The notes beneath the pieces are model-generated. The model ran no database searches, was not told where the DNA came from, and worked only from the letters and a program-made list of their open reading frames with translations. The translations under genes were made by a program, and so were the position numbers. A DNA stretch of 64,000 nt from Bacteroidetes bacterium GWF2_33_16 (lineage in GTDB: Bacteria > Bacteroidota > Bacteroidia > Bacteroidales > UBA12077), in assembly GCA_001768565.1 (NCBI GenBank), contig MEOE01000013.1, positions 186,001 through 250,000 on the forward strand, read 5' to 3'. Positions 17,151 through 25,921 of the stretch are shown here, one piece after another (position 1 is the first letter of the stretch; the number at the start of each line of letters is the position of its first letter).

Positions 17151-19478
17151 ATGTTTATAAATTACATCATCACTGCCTGGAGAAGCCTGTTAAAAAACCG
17201 AACTGTTTCTATAATAAACATTGGAGGATTAACCATTGGGTTAGCTTCGGCTTTGTTGGCCATTTTATTTGCTCAACATGAATTGAGCTATGAAAAAATG
17301 CACGAAAAAGCTGACCGGATATGCAGGGTTTATTTAAAAGGAAATTTTGATCAGTTAAACTGGGTTCCTACATCATTTGGTCCTGATGGTCCAGCTATAA
17401 AGAATATGTTCCCTGAAGTAGAGAAGTTTGCCAGAATGTATAATTATGCCAATACACCTGTAAGAGTGGGCGAAAATATATTTTATGAGAATTTATTGTA
17501 TGCTGCAGACTCCAATATTTTCGATATTCTTACATTTAATTTTGTCCAAGGATATACTTCAAATGAATTAAATTCGGTAGTAATTTCTGAACGTGCAGCC
17601 AAAAGATACTTTGGATCAGAAAATCCAATTGCACGTACCATAAATATAAATCAATATGGCCAGAAATATGATTTTATAGTTACTGGAGTATTTAAAGATT
17701 TTGCATCAAATACACATCTTGAAATTGATTTTATTTTACCTTTTGATGTAATCAGAAGACATACCTGGATAAAACCAGAAGAATATCAAGGCACGGCATA
17801 TATGACATATATTTTGTTAAATAAGGAGATTGCTGCTGACAAATTAAGTCAGAAAATTGAGGCTAATTATAAAATACCTGTTGCAATTGAAAATATTAGA
17901 GCATTTTTAATTCCTCTTAAAGAAATACATATGAAAGGTTCCTATAGTAATAATAAGGGAAAACTATTAATATTTCTTTTAGGTGGATTTTTTGTTTTAG
18001 TTATTACTTGTCTTAATTACATTAATCTTACCAATATATTATTTTCAACCCGCAACAAAGAGATTGGAATAAGAAAGGTCGTTGGAGCAAGATATAAAAA
18101 TATTGTATTCCAATTTCTTACAGACACAGTACTTTCTACAGCCATTGCATTTAACCTTGCCTTACTAACAATTAAGCTTGTTTTGCCATGGTTTAATTCA
18201 TTAATGGATACTAATATACAGCTGGAATCTGACTCAAATACTCTTCTTATGCTATTTCTGGTTTTAATTGCAACAATTTTGGTATCAGGATTGTATCCAG
18301 CTCTTCGTTATTCATTCGCAAAACCAGTATCGCTAATGAAGCCAACAGCTATAGCCCTTGGTGGTAAGGGTTATTCAAGATGGATACTCACCACTTTTCA
18401 GTTTTTTCTTGCAATTATTTTTATTCAGACAATTCTGGCAATGAATAAGCATGGCAATTTTCTTGGTAGTGATTCTTACAAAAAATATAACTCCGATAAT
18501 GTGATTTGCATTTCAGGTACACCATGGGGTGATTTAACCAAAGTAAAAGAGGAACTACTAAAAAATCCTGCCATTGAATCTGTTTCATGGGGGTCAAATC
18601 TCCCTGAATATCAGGTTAATTTTTCAACAGATTGGAAAGATAAAGATAATAAAACCCTGGCTTCGATCTACAATTTTGATGAAGATTACATTAAAGTTTT
18701 TAAAATATCAATGCTTGAAGGACGCTTTTTTTCGAAAGATTTTCCATCGGATGCTGAAAATGCTGTAGTAATTAACAAAATGGCCGCAAATAACCTTGAT
18801 TATGAAGATCCGCTCGGCAAATCATTATTAGTTGGCAAAAAGTACTACACTATTATCGGAATTATTGATTCATACAGGGCTATTCCTCCTATTTTTGACC
18901 ATGTTCCATTATTGCTTCTTACGGGTTCAAAAACATCAGAATTTCTTACAATTAGGATTAATCCTAATAAAATGGATCCTGCAAAAGAATATATCATAAA
19001 AACACTTAAATCGTTTAATTCAGATATTCCTATTGAGTTAAAAAACCATTTTGATGTACTCTTTGAGACTACTGAAGCCAAGTCATTTTTGTCATCGGCC
19101 CAACTTCTAAACATGTTTTTTTACCTTACAATAATTACTTCACTGGTAGGATTATTCGGTCTTTCTTTGTTTATTGCTGAGCGTAACCGAAGGGTAATAA
19201 GCATTAGAAAGGTATTTGGAGCCTCAATAATAAATATTATGTTCAGGCTATCAAAAGGAATAATTGTTCAGGTTCTGATTGCTATTATACTTGCAACACC
19301 GGTTTCGATGATGATAATGATGGGTTATCTTTCTATTTTTCCGTCAAATTTTAGTCTTGGAATATCCATTTATATTTTTGGCGGAATAGTTGCAATGGTA
19401 TTGGTATTATTAACTGTAGGTTGGCAAACATGGCGAGCAGCAAATGCAAACCCAGCTGATGCATTGAGATGTGAATAA
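17151..19478 (+). CDS. FtsX/MacB-like ABC transporter permease
   Basis: A 775-residue protein with the architecture common in Bacteroidota: N-terminal membrane helix after a short basic segment (NYIITAWRSLLKNRTVSIINI), a large periplasmic MacB-core domain, three membrane helices with the FtsX block around NKEIGIRKVVGARYKNI, a second periplasmic domain and a second FtsX block (RRVISIRKVFGASIINI). No ATPase gene is adjacent, so it must borrow one encoded elsewhere. Such proteins usually drive efflux or mechanotransmission across the envelope. Upstream is a sigma-54-type promoter, and the divergent genes encode a sigma-54 activator and kinase, so it is probably stress-induced. Confidence 0.85.
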   Translation: MFINYIITAWRSLLKNRTVSIINIGGLTIGLASALLAILFAQHELSYEKMHEKADRICRVYLKGNFDQLNWVPTSFGPDGPAIKNMFPEVEKFARMYNYANTPVRVGENIFYENLLYAADSNIFDILTFNFVQGYTSNELNSVVISERAAKRYFGSENPIARTININQYGQKYDFIVTGVFKDFASNTHLEIDFILPFDVIRRHTWIKPEEYQGTAYMTYILLNKEIAADKLSQKIEANYKIPVAIENIRAFLIPLKEIHMKGSYSNNKGKLLIFLLGGFFVLVITCLNYINLTNILFSTRNKEIGIRKVVGARYKNIVFQFLTDTVLSTAIAFNLALLTIKLVLPWFNSLMDTNIQLESDSNTLLMLFLVLIATILVSGLYPALRYSFAKPVSLMKPTAIALGGKGYSRWILTTFQFFLAIIFIQTILAMNKHGNFLGSDSYKKYNSDNVICISGTPWGDLTKVKEELLKNPAIESVSWGSNLPEYQVNFSTDWKDKDNKTLASIYNFDEDYIKVFKISMLEGRFFSKDFPSDAENAVVINKMAANNLDYEDPLGKSLLVGKKYYTIIGIIDSYRAIPPIFDHVPLLLLTGSKTSEFLTIRINPNKMDPAKEYIIKTLKSFNSDIPIELKNHFDVLFETTEAKSFLSSAQLLNMFFYLTIITSLVGLFGLSLFIAERNRRVISIRKVFGASIINIMFRLSKGIIVQVLIAIILATPVSMMIMMGYLSIFPSNFSLGISIYIFGGIVAMVLVLLTVGWQTWRAANANPADALRCE

Positions 19479-19490
19479 TTCATTTAACAA

Positions 19491-19522
19491 AAAAATCCGA
19501 AGCTTTCAAACTTCGGATTTTT
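19491..19522. terminator. Bidirectional rho-independent terminator
   Basis: A perfect 12-base stem AAAAATCCGAAG / CTTCGGATTTTT with an 8-base loop lies between the convergent permease and oxidoreductase genes. Confidence 0.9.
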
Positions 19523-19547
19523 GCTTTATACGAATCAATCGGTTTTA

Positions 19548-20099
19548 TTACACCTTTTGTAATTGTTTTACTATTTCGGTACCACGAATTATTGCTTTCT
19601 CGTTCATTGGAACCAAATGGTGATAACGCTCAGGTAATGATTTTTTAATACCTGCAACCACATTTTCCATTTTAACAATAGGTTTAATCTTTAAATATCC
19701 ACCTAAAACAATCATGTTAAATGTTTTTGTTGAGTCCATCTTTGCAGCCTCTTCAGCAGCATCAACAAGATAAACATTAATATCTTTGCGCTCAGGATGA
19801 CGAGTTATACCATTGCTATCGTATATTAATGTACCACCTTTCTTAACCATCTTTTCAAATTTATCCATAGATTGCTGGTTAAGTATAATAGCAGTATCAA
19901 ACTCACCAACTATTGGAGAGCTAATTCTTTCGTCACTTAAAATAACAGTTACGTTTGCTGTTCCACCACGCATTTCGGGTCCGTATGATGGCATCCAGGT
20001 TACTTCTTGTCCCTGAACAATACCAGAGTAGCAAAGAATTTTTCCCATAGAAAGTACTCCTTGTCCACCAAATCCGGCTATAATTAATTCTTCAGTCAT
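19548..20099 (-). CDS. 2-oxoacid:ferredoxin oxidoreductase, gamma subunit
   Basis: A 183-residue protein with the family signature AGFGGQGVLSMGK at its start, then PSYGPEMRGGTANVTV. It is the gamma domain of 2-oxoacid:acceptor oxidoreductases (KorC type). I chose the ATG at 20099 (MTEELIIAGFGGQG); a longer frame begins with a TTG only 2 bases past the preceding stop and adds ten residues before the conserved fold. It is the last of four co-directional subunit genes. The complex decarboxylates a 2-oxoacid with CoA and reduces ferredoxin. Confidence 0.9.
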   Translation of the reverse strand: MTEELIIAGFGGQGVLSMGKILCYSGIVQGQEVTWMPSYGPEMRGGTANVTVILSDERISSPIVGEFDTAIILNQQSMDKFEKMVKKGGTLIYDSNGITRHPERKDINVYLVDAAEEAAKMDSTKTFNMIVLGGYLKIKPIVKMENVVAGIKKSLPERYHHLVPMNEKAIIRGTEIVKQLQKV

Positions 20100-20131
20100 T
20101 TTTTCTAAAGTTTTAAATTTACAAATCAATT

Positions 20132-20914
20132 TTATTGTTCAGCAGGCACTTTTATATCACCTAGTGGATAAAATGGAAACATATTTTCTACCATCCATTC
20201 ATTTGCCTGAACAGGTTCCATTTTCCAACCTGAGTTACAGTTAGAAACGATCTCAACAAACGAAACCCCTTTATTTAATTTTTGATTTTCGAATGCCTGT
20301 TTAATCGCTTTTTTAGCTTTACGAACAGCACCTGGTGTATGTACAGCCTGACGAGTAACATAATATGTACCAGGCAATTGAGCTACCAGTTCAGTCATTT
20401 TTAATGGATTACCCATTGAAATAACTTCTCGTCCGTACGGCGAAGTTGAAGATTTCATTCCTGGTAATGTAGTTGGAGCCATCTGTCCACCAGTCATACC
20501 GTAAATTCCGTTGTTTACAAAAATAATTACAATATTTTCGCCACGGTTACAAGCATGAATTGTTTCAGCAGTACCAATAGCAGCTAAATCGCCATCGCCC
20601 TGATAAGTAAATACAAACTTTTCGGGATACAAACGCTTAATGGCGGTAGCTAAGGCAGGAGCTCTACCATGCGCTGCTTGCTGCATATCAATATCCATAA
20701 ATTCGTAAGCCAATACAGAACAACCAACAGGAGCTATTCCAATGGTTTCCGATTGAATACCCATTTCTTCGATCGTTTCCAAAACTAATCTATGAGCAGT
20801 TCCGTGTCCACATCCGGGACAATAACTTAGAGGTTTTTCAGTAAAAAGACTGGTTTTTTTAAATACCAGATTTTCTTCTTTAACTATATCTTTGTTTGTT
20901 ATATTTTCAGCCAT
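20132..20914 (-). CDS. 2-oxoacid:ferredoxin oxidoreductase, beta subunit (TPP-binding)
   Basis: A 260-residue protein with the thiamine-diphosphate motif GDGDLAAIG at 106-114 closing with NNGIYGM, and four cysteines placed for the proximal [4Fe-4S] cluster: Cys32 and Cys35 (YCPGCGHG), Cys65 (GCSVLAY) and Cys226 (SNCNSGW). It has the short form typical of Kor/Vor beta subunits. It lies between the alpha and gamma genes with gaps of 11 and 32 bases. Confidence 0.92.
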   Translation of the reverse strand: MAENITNKDIVKEENLVFKKTSLFTEKPLSYCPGCGHGTAHRLVLETIEEMGIQSETIGIAPVGCSVLAYEFMDIDMQQAAHGRAPALATAIKRLYPEKFVFTYQGDGDLAAIGTAETIHACNRGENIVIIFVNNGIYGMTGGQMAPTTLPGMKSSTSPYGREVISMGNPLKMTELVAQLPGTYYVTRQAVHTPGAVRKAKKAIKQAFENQKLNKGVSFVEIVSNCNSGWKMEPVQANEWMVENMFPFYPLGDIKVPAEQ

Positions 20915-20925
20915 TTCCTATCCTC

Positions 20926-22002
20926 CTATAAAAAATTTTGTTCTAAAGCAGTTAAAACTTCTGCCGGTGATGGAATAATACCACCCATACGTCCATAATG
21001 CTCAACCGGTATTGAACATCTTACAGCAAGTTTCACGTCTTCAATCATTTGTCCGGCGCTCATCTCAACAGTTAATATACCTTTTACCTGTTTCGACAAT
21101 TCTAATAAACGTGCAGAAGGAAATGGAAATAATGTAATTGGTCTTAAAAGGCCTACTTTAATTCCTTTTGCTCTGGCCATCTGAATAGATTTCTGACAAA
21201 TACGAGAACTTGTACCATAAGCAACAAATAGATATTCTGCATCTTCGGTTTGAATCTCTTCGAAACGAACTTCGTTCTTTTCAATTTCCCTATATTTTGC
21301 CTGCAGTTTATGATTAAAATCTTCTTGCTTATGTGGATCAAGATCTAACGAAGTAATAATGTTATGAGGTCTATCTGGAGTTTTACCTGTAGTAGCCCAA
21401 GGAGACATTTTCTTAATTTCTTCGTTTGTCCAACGTGGTATCTGGTCGCTAATTTCTACTTTCTCCATCATTTGACCAATAGCACCATCGGAAAGAATTA
21501 ATGCAGGATTTCTGTATTTAAATGCTAACTCGAAAGCTAATCCAACAAAATCGTACATTTCCTGAACAGAAGCAGGGGCTAATACTATCAACCTGTAATC
21601 ACCATGACCTCCACCTTTAACTGATTGAAAATAGTCTGATTGAGCTGGTTGAATAGTACCTAAACCTGGTCCTCCACGAACCACATTTACTATTAAACAA
21701 GGTAGTTCGGCTCCGGCAATATAAGTAATACCTTCTTGTTTTAAGCTAATACCCGGGCTCGATGATGATGTCATCACTTTTTTACCTGCTCCAGCACCGC
21801 CATATACCATGTTAATAGCAGCCACTTCGCTTTCGGCTTGTAACACAACCATTCCGGTACGTTTCTCAGGTTGTTCTGCCATAAGGTACTCAAGAACTTC
21901 GGACTGAGGAGTAATCGGATATCCGAAATATCCATCGACACCCGCGCGAATAGCTGCTTCAGCTATTGCCTCGTTGCCTTTCATTAATCGTAATTCTTTC
22001 AT
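20926..22002 (-). CDS. 2-oxoacid:ferredoxin oxidoreductase, alpha subunit (KorA/VorB type)
   Basis: A 358-residue protein carrying domains I and II of the oxidoreductase: MKGNEAIAEAAIRAG, YFGYPITPQSEVLEYL, QAESEVAAINMVYGGAGAGK and SSSSPGISLKQEG. Sequences of this type are often annotated as the 3-methyl-2-oxobutanoate enzyme (VorB); 2-oxoglutarate is equally possible. In this window 2-oxoglutarate is attractive because an isocitrate dehydrogenase lies 11 kb away, but substrate choice cannot be decided by eye. It follows the ferredoxin-subunit gene by 26 bases. Confidence 0.88.
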   Translation of the reverse strand: MKELRLMKGNEAIAEAAIRAGVDGYFGYPITPQSEVLEYLMAEQPEKRTGMVVLQAESEVAAINMVYGGAGAGKKVMTSSSSPGISLKQEGITYIAGAELPCLIVNVVRGGPGLGTIQPAQSDYFQSVKGGGHGDYRLIVLAPASVQEMYDFVGLAFELAFKYRNPALILSDGAIGQMMEKVEISDQIPRWTNEEIKKMSPWATTGKTPDRPHNIITSLDLDPHKQEDFNHKLQAKYREIEKNEVRFEEIQTEDAEYLFVAYGTSSRICQKSIQMARAKGIKVGLLRPITLFPFPSARLLELSKQVKGILTVEMSAGQMIEDVKLAVRCSIPVEHYGRMGGIIPSPAEVLTALEQNFL

Positions 22003-22028
22003 TATTGTAGTTCTTTATTGATTTAATA

Positions 22029-22259
22029 CTATTCGTTTACTTTCATTCTGTAAACTGTAATTACCGCATCGGGGCATACCATTGCACAGTTTGCACAACC
22101 AGTGCATGCTTCGGGATTTGCCATATAGGCATAATGATAGCCTTTTCCGTTAACTTCATCGTGAAGTGCAATTACTTCTGTAGGGCATGCTGGAACACAC
22201 ACACCACAGCCCTTGCATCTCTCAATGTTAACTACGATTGATCCTTTAACTTTTGCCAT
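22029..22259 (-). CDS. 2-oxoacid:ferredoxin oxidoreductase, delta (2x[4Fe-4S]) subunit
   Basis: A 76-residue ferredoxin with two complete cluster motifs: Cys15/18/21/25 and Cys52/55/58/62, each ending in CP. It is first in the four-gene operon (delta-alpha-beta-gamma), a common order in Bacteroidota. A TATCTTTG sequence at 22303-22296 on the minus strand matches the Bacteroidota -7 element and would give a leader of about 30 bases; no good -33 partner is visible. Confidence 0.9.
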   Translation of the reverse strand: MAKVKGSIVVNIERCKGCGVCVPACPTEVIALHDEVNGKGYHYAYMANPEACTGCANCAMVCPDAVITVYRMKVNE

Positions 22260-22410
22260 TATTGTAATCTGTTTTAGTTATTTTTTGAATGTTTTCAAAG
22301 ATAAAAATTTTTACTCTATTAATGTATTAAAATTCGAATGTCATTGACTGTTATTCAACACCTGTTTATTCAAATAACGAAAATTACTTTTCTGTAATCT
22401 CCTGATTTAT

Positions 22411-23745
22411 TTAGCTTTGCTTATGATGCTGATTAAAAATACGCAGTCTTTCTTCAAGAATAGGCAATTGAGCTCTTTGAATTTGCGACACACAAGCTCT
22501 TAATCCTTCGATACGTTCGCTACCTGTTGTAATTAAGGAGATTGCACTAATTCCGTAATATAGAAGTTTCTCGAGTAAATCAACACCATCAAATCCCGGG
22601 TATGAGAAAGTAAAATAAAACCCATCAGCTAAGGGTTGATCCTCATCCATATCGTAGACTATTTTAAATCCATTATCGGCAAATAGCTTTTTCATGATTT
22701 TAGCTCTTTCACCATATTCCCTGACTCCTTCAACAAAGTTAAAATCACCATCATTTGCAGCCTTGAGCATTGCAGCTAAACCATATTGAGCTGAGTGGCT
22801 TGTTCCTGATGACAAAGAATATACGGCTCCATAAATCATTGAATAGCCAAAACCATCAGTTTTAAAGAAACGTTTTAAATCAGGAAACTTACGATCAAAC
22901 AATTCATTTGAAATAACAAGCATTCCCACTCGCTGTCCTGCATAACTAAATGATTTCGAGCTCGAAATCAATAAAATATAATTTTTTGTATAATTTGCAA
23001 CTGATGATTGATATGGAGGTATACCTGGCTTCGACATATCTTTTCTAAAATCCATTGCAAAGTATGCAAGGTCTTCCATTACAACTACATCGTATTTATT
23101 TGCTAATTCGCCAATAATTTGCAACTCTTGCTCGGTAAAACAAATCCATGATGGATTATTTGGATTTGAATAAAGTATAGTTGAAATATTACCTTTTGAA
23201 AGATAGGATTCGAGCTTTGATCTTAGTTTTTCTCCACGATAATTATACACATCGAACGATTCGAACTTTAGACCTAAGACTCTGTGTTGTTGTTTTTGAA
23301 CAGGAAAACCTGGGTCGATAAACAAGGTTGTATCCTTATTGGCATCTCGTCGGCACGAAACCATAAACGAAGCCATTCCTCCTTGCATTGATCCAACTGT
23401 AGGAATACAATTTTTGGAATCAACATCGATATTCATAAAGTTTTTTACAAATCGGGAAATCTCTGTTTTAAGAATATCTACCCCCTCAATCATAGGGTAT
23501 TTTGATGCCACACCTTTACGTAGGGCTTCAATCTCTCCATCAATTCCAATTTGTGCAGGAGGCAATCCAGGTACGCCCATTTCCATCCGGATGTATTTTT
23601 CTCCAGTTTCTTTTTCGATTTCATTTACTAATCTAACTAGTTCACGAATTGCGCCAAGGCCAACCTTCTCGAGTCCACTGGCTTCAATTTTCTTTTTAAC
23701 AACACCAGCATCAATTGGTGTTTTATTTATTGCAGAATTTGTCAT
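22411..23745 (-). CDS. PLP-dependent aminotransferase, class I/II
   Basis: A 444-residue fold-type I aminotransferase. The PLP lysine is Lys264 in LLISSSKSFSYAGQRVG, with Arg272 for the cofactor phosphate, NPNNPSW at 194-200 and DLAYFAMDF at 225-233 for the ring. The N-terminal part includes MEMGVPGLPPAQIG. It is monocistronic between the oxidoreductase and flavodoxin operons. Amino-acid deamination to a 2-oxoacid for the neighbouring ferredoxin oxidoreductase is a plausible but unproven link. Confidence 0.85.
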   Translation of the reverse strand: MTNSAINKTPIDAGVVKKKIEASGLEKVGLGAIRELVRLVNEIEKETGEKYIRMEMGVPGLPPAQIGIDGEIEALRKGVASKYPMIEGVDILKTEISRFVKNFMNIDVDSKNCIPTVGSMQGGMASFMVSCRRDANKDTTLFIDPGFPVQKQQHRVLGLKFESFDVYNYRGEKLRSKLESYLSKGNISTILYSNPNNPSWICFTEQELQIIGELANKYDVVVMEDLAYFAMDFRKDMSKPGIPPYQSSVANYTKNYILLISSSKSFSYAGQRVGMLVISNELFDRKFPDLKRFFKTDGFGYSMIYGAVYSLSSGTSHSAQYGLAAMLKAANDGDFNFVEGVREYGERAKIMKKLFADNGFKIVYDMDEDQPLADGFYFTFSYPGFDGVDLLEKLLYYGISAISLITTGSERIEGLRACVSQIQRAQLPILEERLRIFNQHHKQS

Positions 23746-23825
23746 AAGTAGTAGTTTGTTTGTGACAATATTAAATAAAGTTAAACTTTTAAAAAAGATT
23801 ATAAAACATAGCTATTTATCCTTTA

Positions 23826-23860
23826 AAACAATAGGCAGCCAATGCAGCTACCTATGTTTG
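23826..23860 (-). terminator. Terminator of the flavodoxin operon
   Basis: Stem ATAGG (23831-23835) with CCTAT (23851-23855), continued inward by AGC/GCT after a mismatch. On the minus strand it is followed by TGTTTT. It lies 31 bases past the flavodoxin stop codon. Confidence 0.6.
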
Positions 23861-23890
23861 TTTCGTAATAATATAGAATGATTTTAAATT

Positions 23891-24412
23891 TTATTTAAAC
23901 AAAGGCTTAATAACCTTAACCCATTTTTTTACTCTTTCATCTGTAAGCTCAGGCTCAAAATCTTCATTCACAGGCAATCCCAGAAATTTTCCATCTATTA
24001 CAGCTAAAGATTCTCCGAAATCGTAACCTTCGGTTGCAACATGACCAACTATTTCGCCACCATTTTTCATGATTTTTTCACCAACGATACCCATAGCATC
24101 AACAAAATGATTACCGTATGATATCTGATCTCCAAGTCCAAACATTGCAATTGCTTTGTTTGCAAAATTGATCTTTTCAATCTCGGGCAAAAACACATCC
24201 CAGTCATTTGCTGATTTATCTGCTTGCCAGGTTTCTTTACCAATAGTTGACAATCCAAATACTACATTCTCATATTTCTCTACATCAGCAGCTTTAGCTG
24301 TTTTTACAGGAATAAGGTCAACATTATCAAAACCTAAAGCTGCAACAACTTTTTTTGCTACCTTTTCGGTTGAACCACCAAGTGGTCCATAAAATAATCC
24401 TATTTTTTTCAT
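23891..24412 (-). CDS. fldA: Flavodoxin
   Basis: A 173-residue long-chain flavodoxin: FMN phosphate loop FYGPLGGSTEKVAKKV at 8-23, the segment around FGLSTIGKETWQ and FGLGDQISYGNHFVDAMG for the FMN ring. It carries single electrons in place of ferredoxin, typically when iron is limiting. It is downstream of the symporter gene but has its own complete promoter inside the end of that gene, so it is probably expressed separately. Likely partners are the 2-oxoacid oxidoreductase and hydrogenase. Confidence 0.9.
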   Translation of the reverse strand: MKKIGLFYGPLGGSTEKVAKKVVAALGFDNVDLIPVKTAKAADVEKYENVVFGLSTIGKETWQADKSANDWDVFLPEIEKINFANKAIAMFGLGDQISYGNHFVDAMGIVGEKIMKNGGEIVGHVATEGYDFGESLAVIDGKFLGLPVNEDFEPELTDERVKKWVKVIKPLFK

Positions 24413-24440
24413 ATATATTTTTTGTTTTAAGTTCGTGTAT

Positions 24441-25910
24441 CTAACAAATATACGATTTTATTTTTTTTATCAAATTGTACGCATAGCTAAACAGTGGATT
24501 AATAGCAAATGAAACAATCATGCCTATTGTACCTGCTTGCGGAGAAGAACTTGGTCCCCAAATAATAAATAATATTATACAAACAGATAACCCTATAAAT
24601 GCTGATGATAAGGCCCCAAATTTATTCATATTCTTATTAAATAAACCCCAAACAAAAGGTCCGAGGAAGAATGATCCTACCGCCCCCCAAGATATTCCAA
24701 GGATAGCAACTATCGATTCGGGTTTTATTAAAGCAATTATAACCGAAATAATAATAAACAATACGCTTCCAATACGCATAAAACCTGTAAGTCCTTTATC
24801 ACTAATATTTTTGTTAACAAAACCTGCATAGAAATCCTTTACTAAGGATGAACTTGAGATTAAAACCAGCGCAGCCAATGTTGACATTGATGCAGATAAT
24901 ATTAGCACCAAAATAATTACAGTTAGTGATTGAGGAACAACAAGATTTAACAGTTCGGGCATTAAAGCATCTGCATCTATCGCTCCTGCTGCCCCTGCAG
25001 GAAATGATAATGGAGCATTTCCGGGATGTAAGAATACTCTGGTTGTTGAACCAATAAAATATGCAATACATCCAATTAATAAAGCAAAAAAGGTAGAAGC
25101 GATCATTCCAATTTTTACTGATCGTTTATCCTTAATAGCATAAAATTTTTGGATAAGTTGAGGCATAGCAAAGGGAGCCACACTAGTTAAGAATATCAGG
25201 GAAAATAAAGGCCACCATCCAGGAGGACCAACAGTTTCTGTTAGTTTAGGATTAATATTTGATAAGGTTTCGGTAATTGAAACCATGCCGCCACCTTTAT
25301 TTATAGTAAATAATGCTAAGATAATTACACTTACTGTCATTATTATTCCAAAAAAAGTATCAATAATTGACATTGATTTATATCCACCCAACACCAAATA
25401 TATAGATGTAAATACACCCATTGCCACAACGATCTGCCAGTATTGAATTTCTGGAAATGAGGCGTCGAAAAGCTTTGATAAGCCTATAAAAACTGCTGCC
25501 GAATAAGGAACAAGAAATACAAATATAGCTATTGATGAAGCAAGCTTAAAAAAACTACTATCGTATCTTTTTTCCAAAAATTCGCTTAGCGTAGAGACCC
25601 CATATTCAATTGACATTTTTTTGATTTTCCAACCCATTAAAGCCCAAACGCCTAAAACACCTATCAATGCATTAAATACTCCGATCCATATTCCTGAAAA
25701 ACCAAATCCCCAACCTACTTTACCTGCAAATCCGATAAAAACTACAGCCGAAAAATACGCTGTTCCATATGAAAATGCCGACATCCAGGGACCTACATTA
25801 CCTCCTCCTAAAAAAAAGTCGGAAAAAGATTTTGTTTTTCGTAATCCAATGATCCCAATAATAATGATCATCAAGGCATAAGCTGTTAATACGATTATTT
25901 TTATTGCCAT
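24441..25910 (-). CDS. Sodium:solute symporter (SSS family)
   Basis: A 489-residue membrane protein with about 13 helices. The start (KTKSFSDFFLGGGNVGPWMSAFSYG) and the later LSTLAALVLISSSSLVKDF are SSS signatures. It is the fourth gene of an operon with an acyl-CoA synthetase, a 50-residue membrane protein and an outer-membrane porin, so it most likely imports a monocarboxylate or aryl acid. It is only distantly related to the other symporter at 635-2065. Confidence 0.87.
   Translation of the reverse strand: MAIKIIVLTAYALMIIIIGIIGLRKTKSFSDFFLGGGNVGPWMSAFSYGTAYFSAVVFIGFAGKVGWGFGFSGIWIGVFNALIGVLGVWALMGWKIKKMSIEYGVSTLSEFLEKRYDSSFFKLASSIAIFVFLVPYSAAVFIGLSKLFDASFPEIQYWQIVVAMGVFTSIYLVLGGYKSMSIIDTFFGIIMTVSVIILALFTINKGGGMVSITETLSNINPKLTETVGPPGWWPLFSLIFLTSVAPFAMPQLIQKFYAIKDKRSVKIGMIASTFFALLIGCIAYFIGSTTRVFLHPGNAPLSFPAGAAGAIDADALMPELLNLVVPQSLTVIILVLILSASMSTLAALVLISSSSLVKDFYAGFVNKNISDKGLTGFMRIGSVLFIIISVIIALIKPESIVAILGISWGAVGSFFLGPFVWGLFNKNMNKFGALSSAFIGLSVCIILFIIWGPSSSPQAGTIGMIVSFAINPLFSYAYNLIKKIKSYIC
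24445..24474 (-). promoter_or_regulatory. Bacteroidota-type promoter of flavodoxin
   Basis: On the minus strand TTTG (24474-24471) is followed after 18 bases by TATATTTG (24452-24445), both matching the Bacteroidota -33/-7 consensus TTTG / TAnnTTTG. The predicted start near 24438 gives a 25-base leader to the ATG at 24412. The promoter overlaps the stop region of the upstream symporter gene. Confidence 0.6.
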
Positions 25911-25921
25911 TATTTTTTAAA

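Noticed and set aside
20100-20129. TTG start giving ten extra residues on the oxidoreductase gamma subunit
   Set aside because: It is a TTG; the ATG at 20099 directly precedes the conserved AGFGGQG motif.
23339-23881. 180-codon reading frame antisense to the aminotransferase
   Set aside because: It lies mostly opposite a gene with clear catalytic motifs and has the low-complexity composition of a shadow frame.
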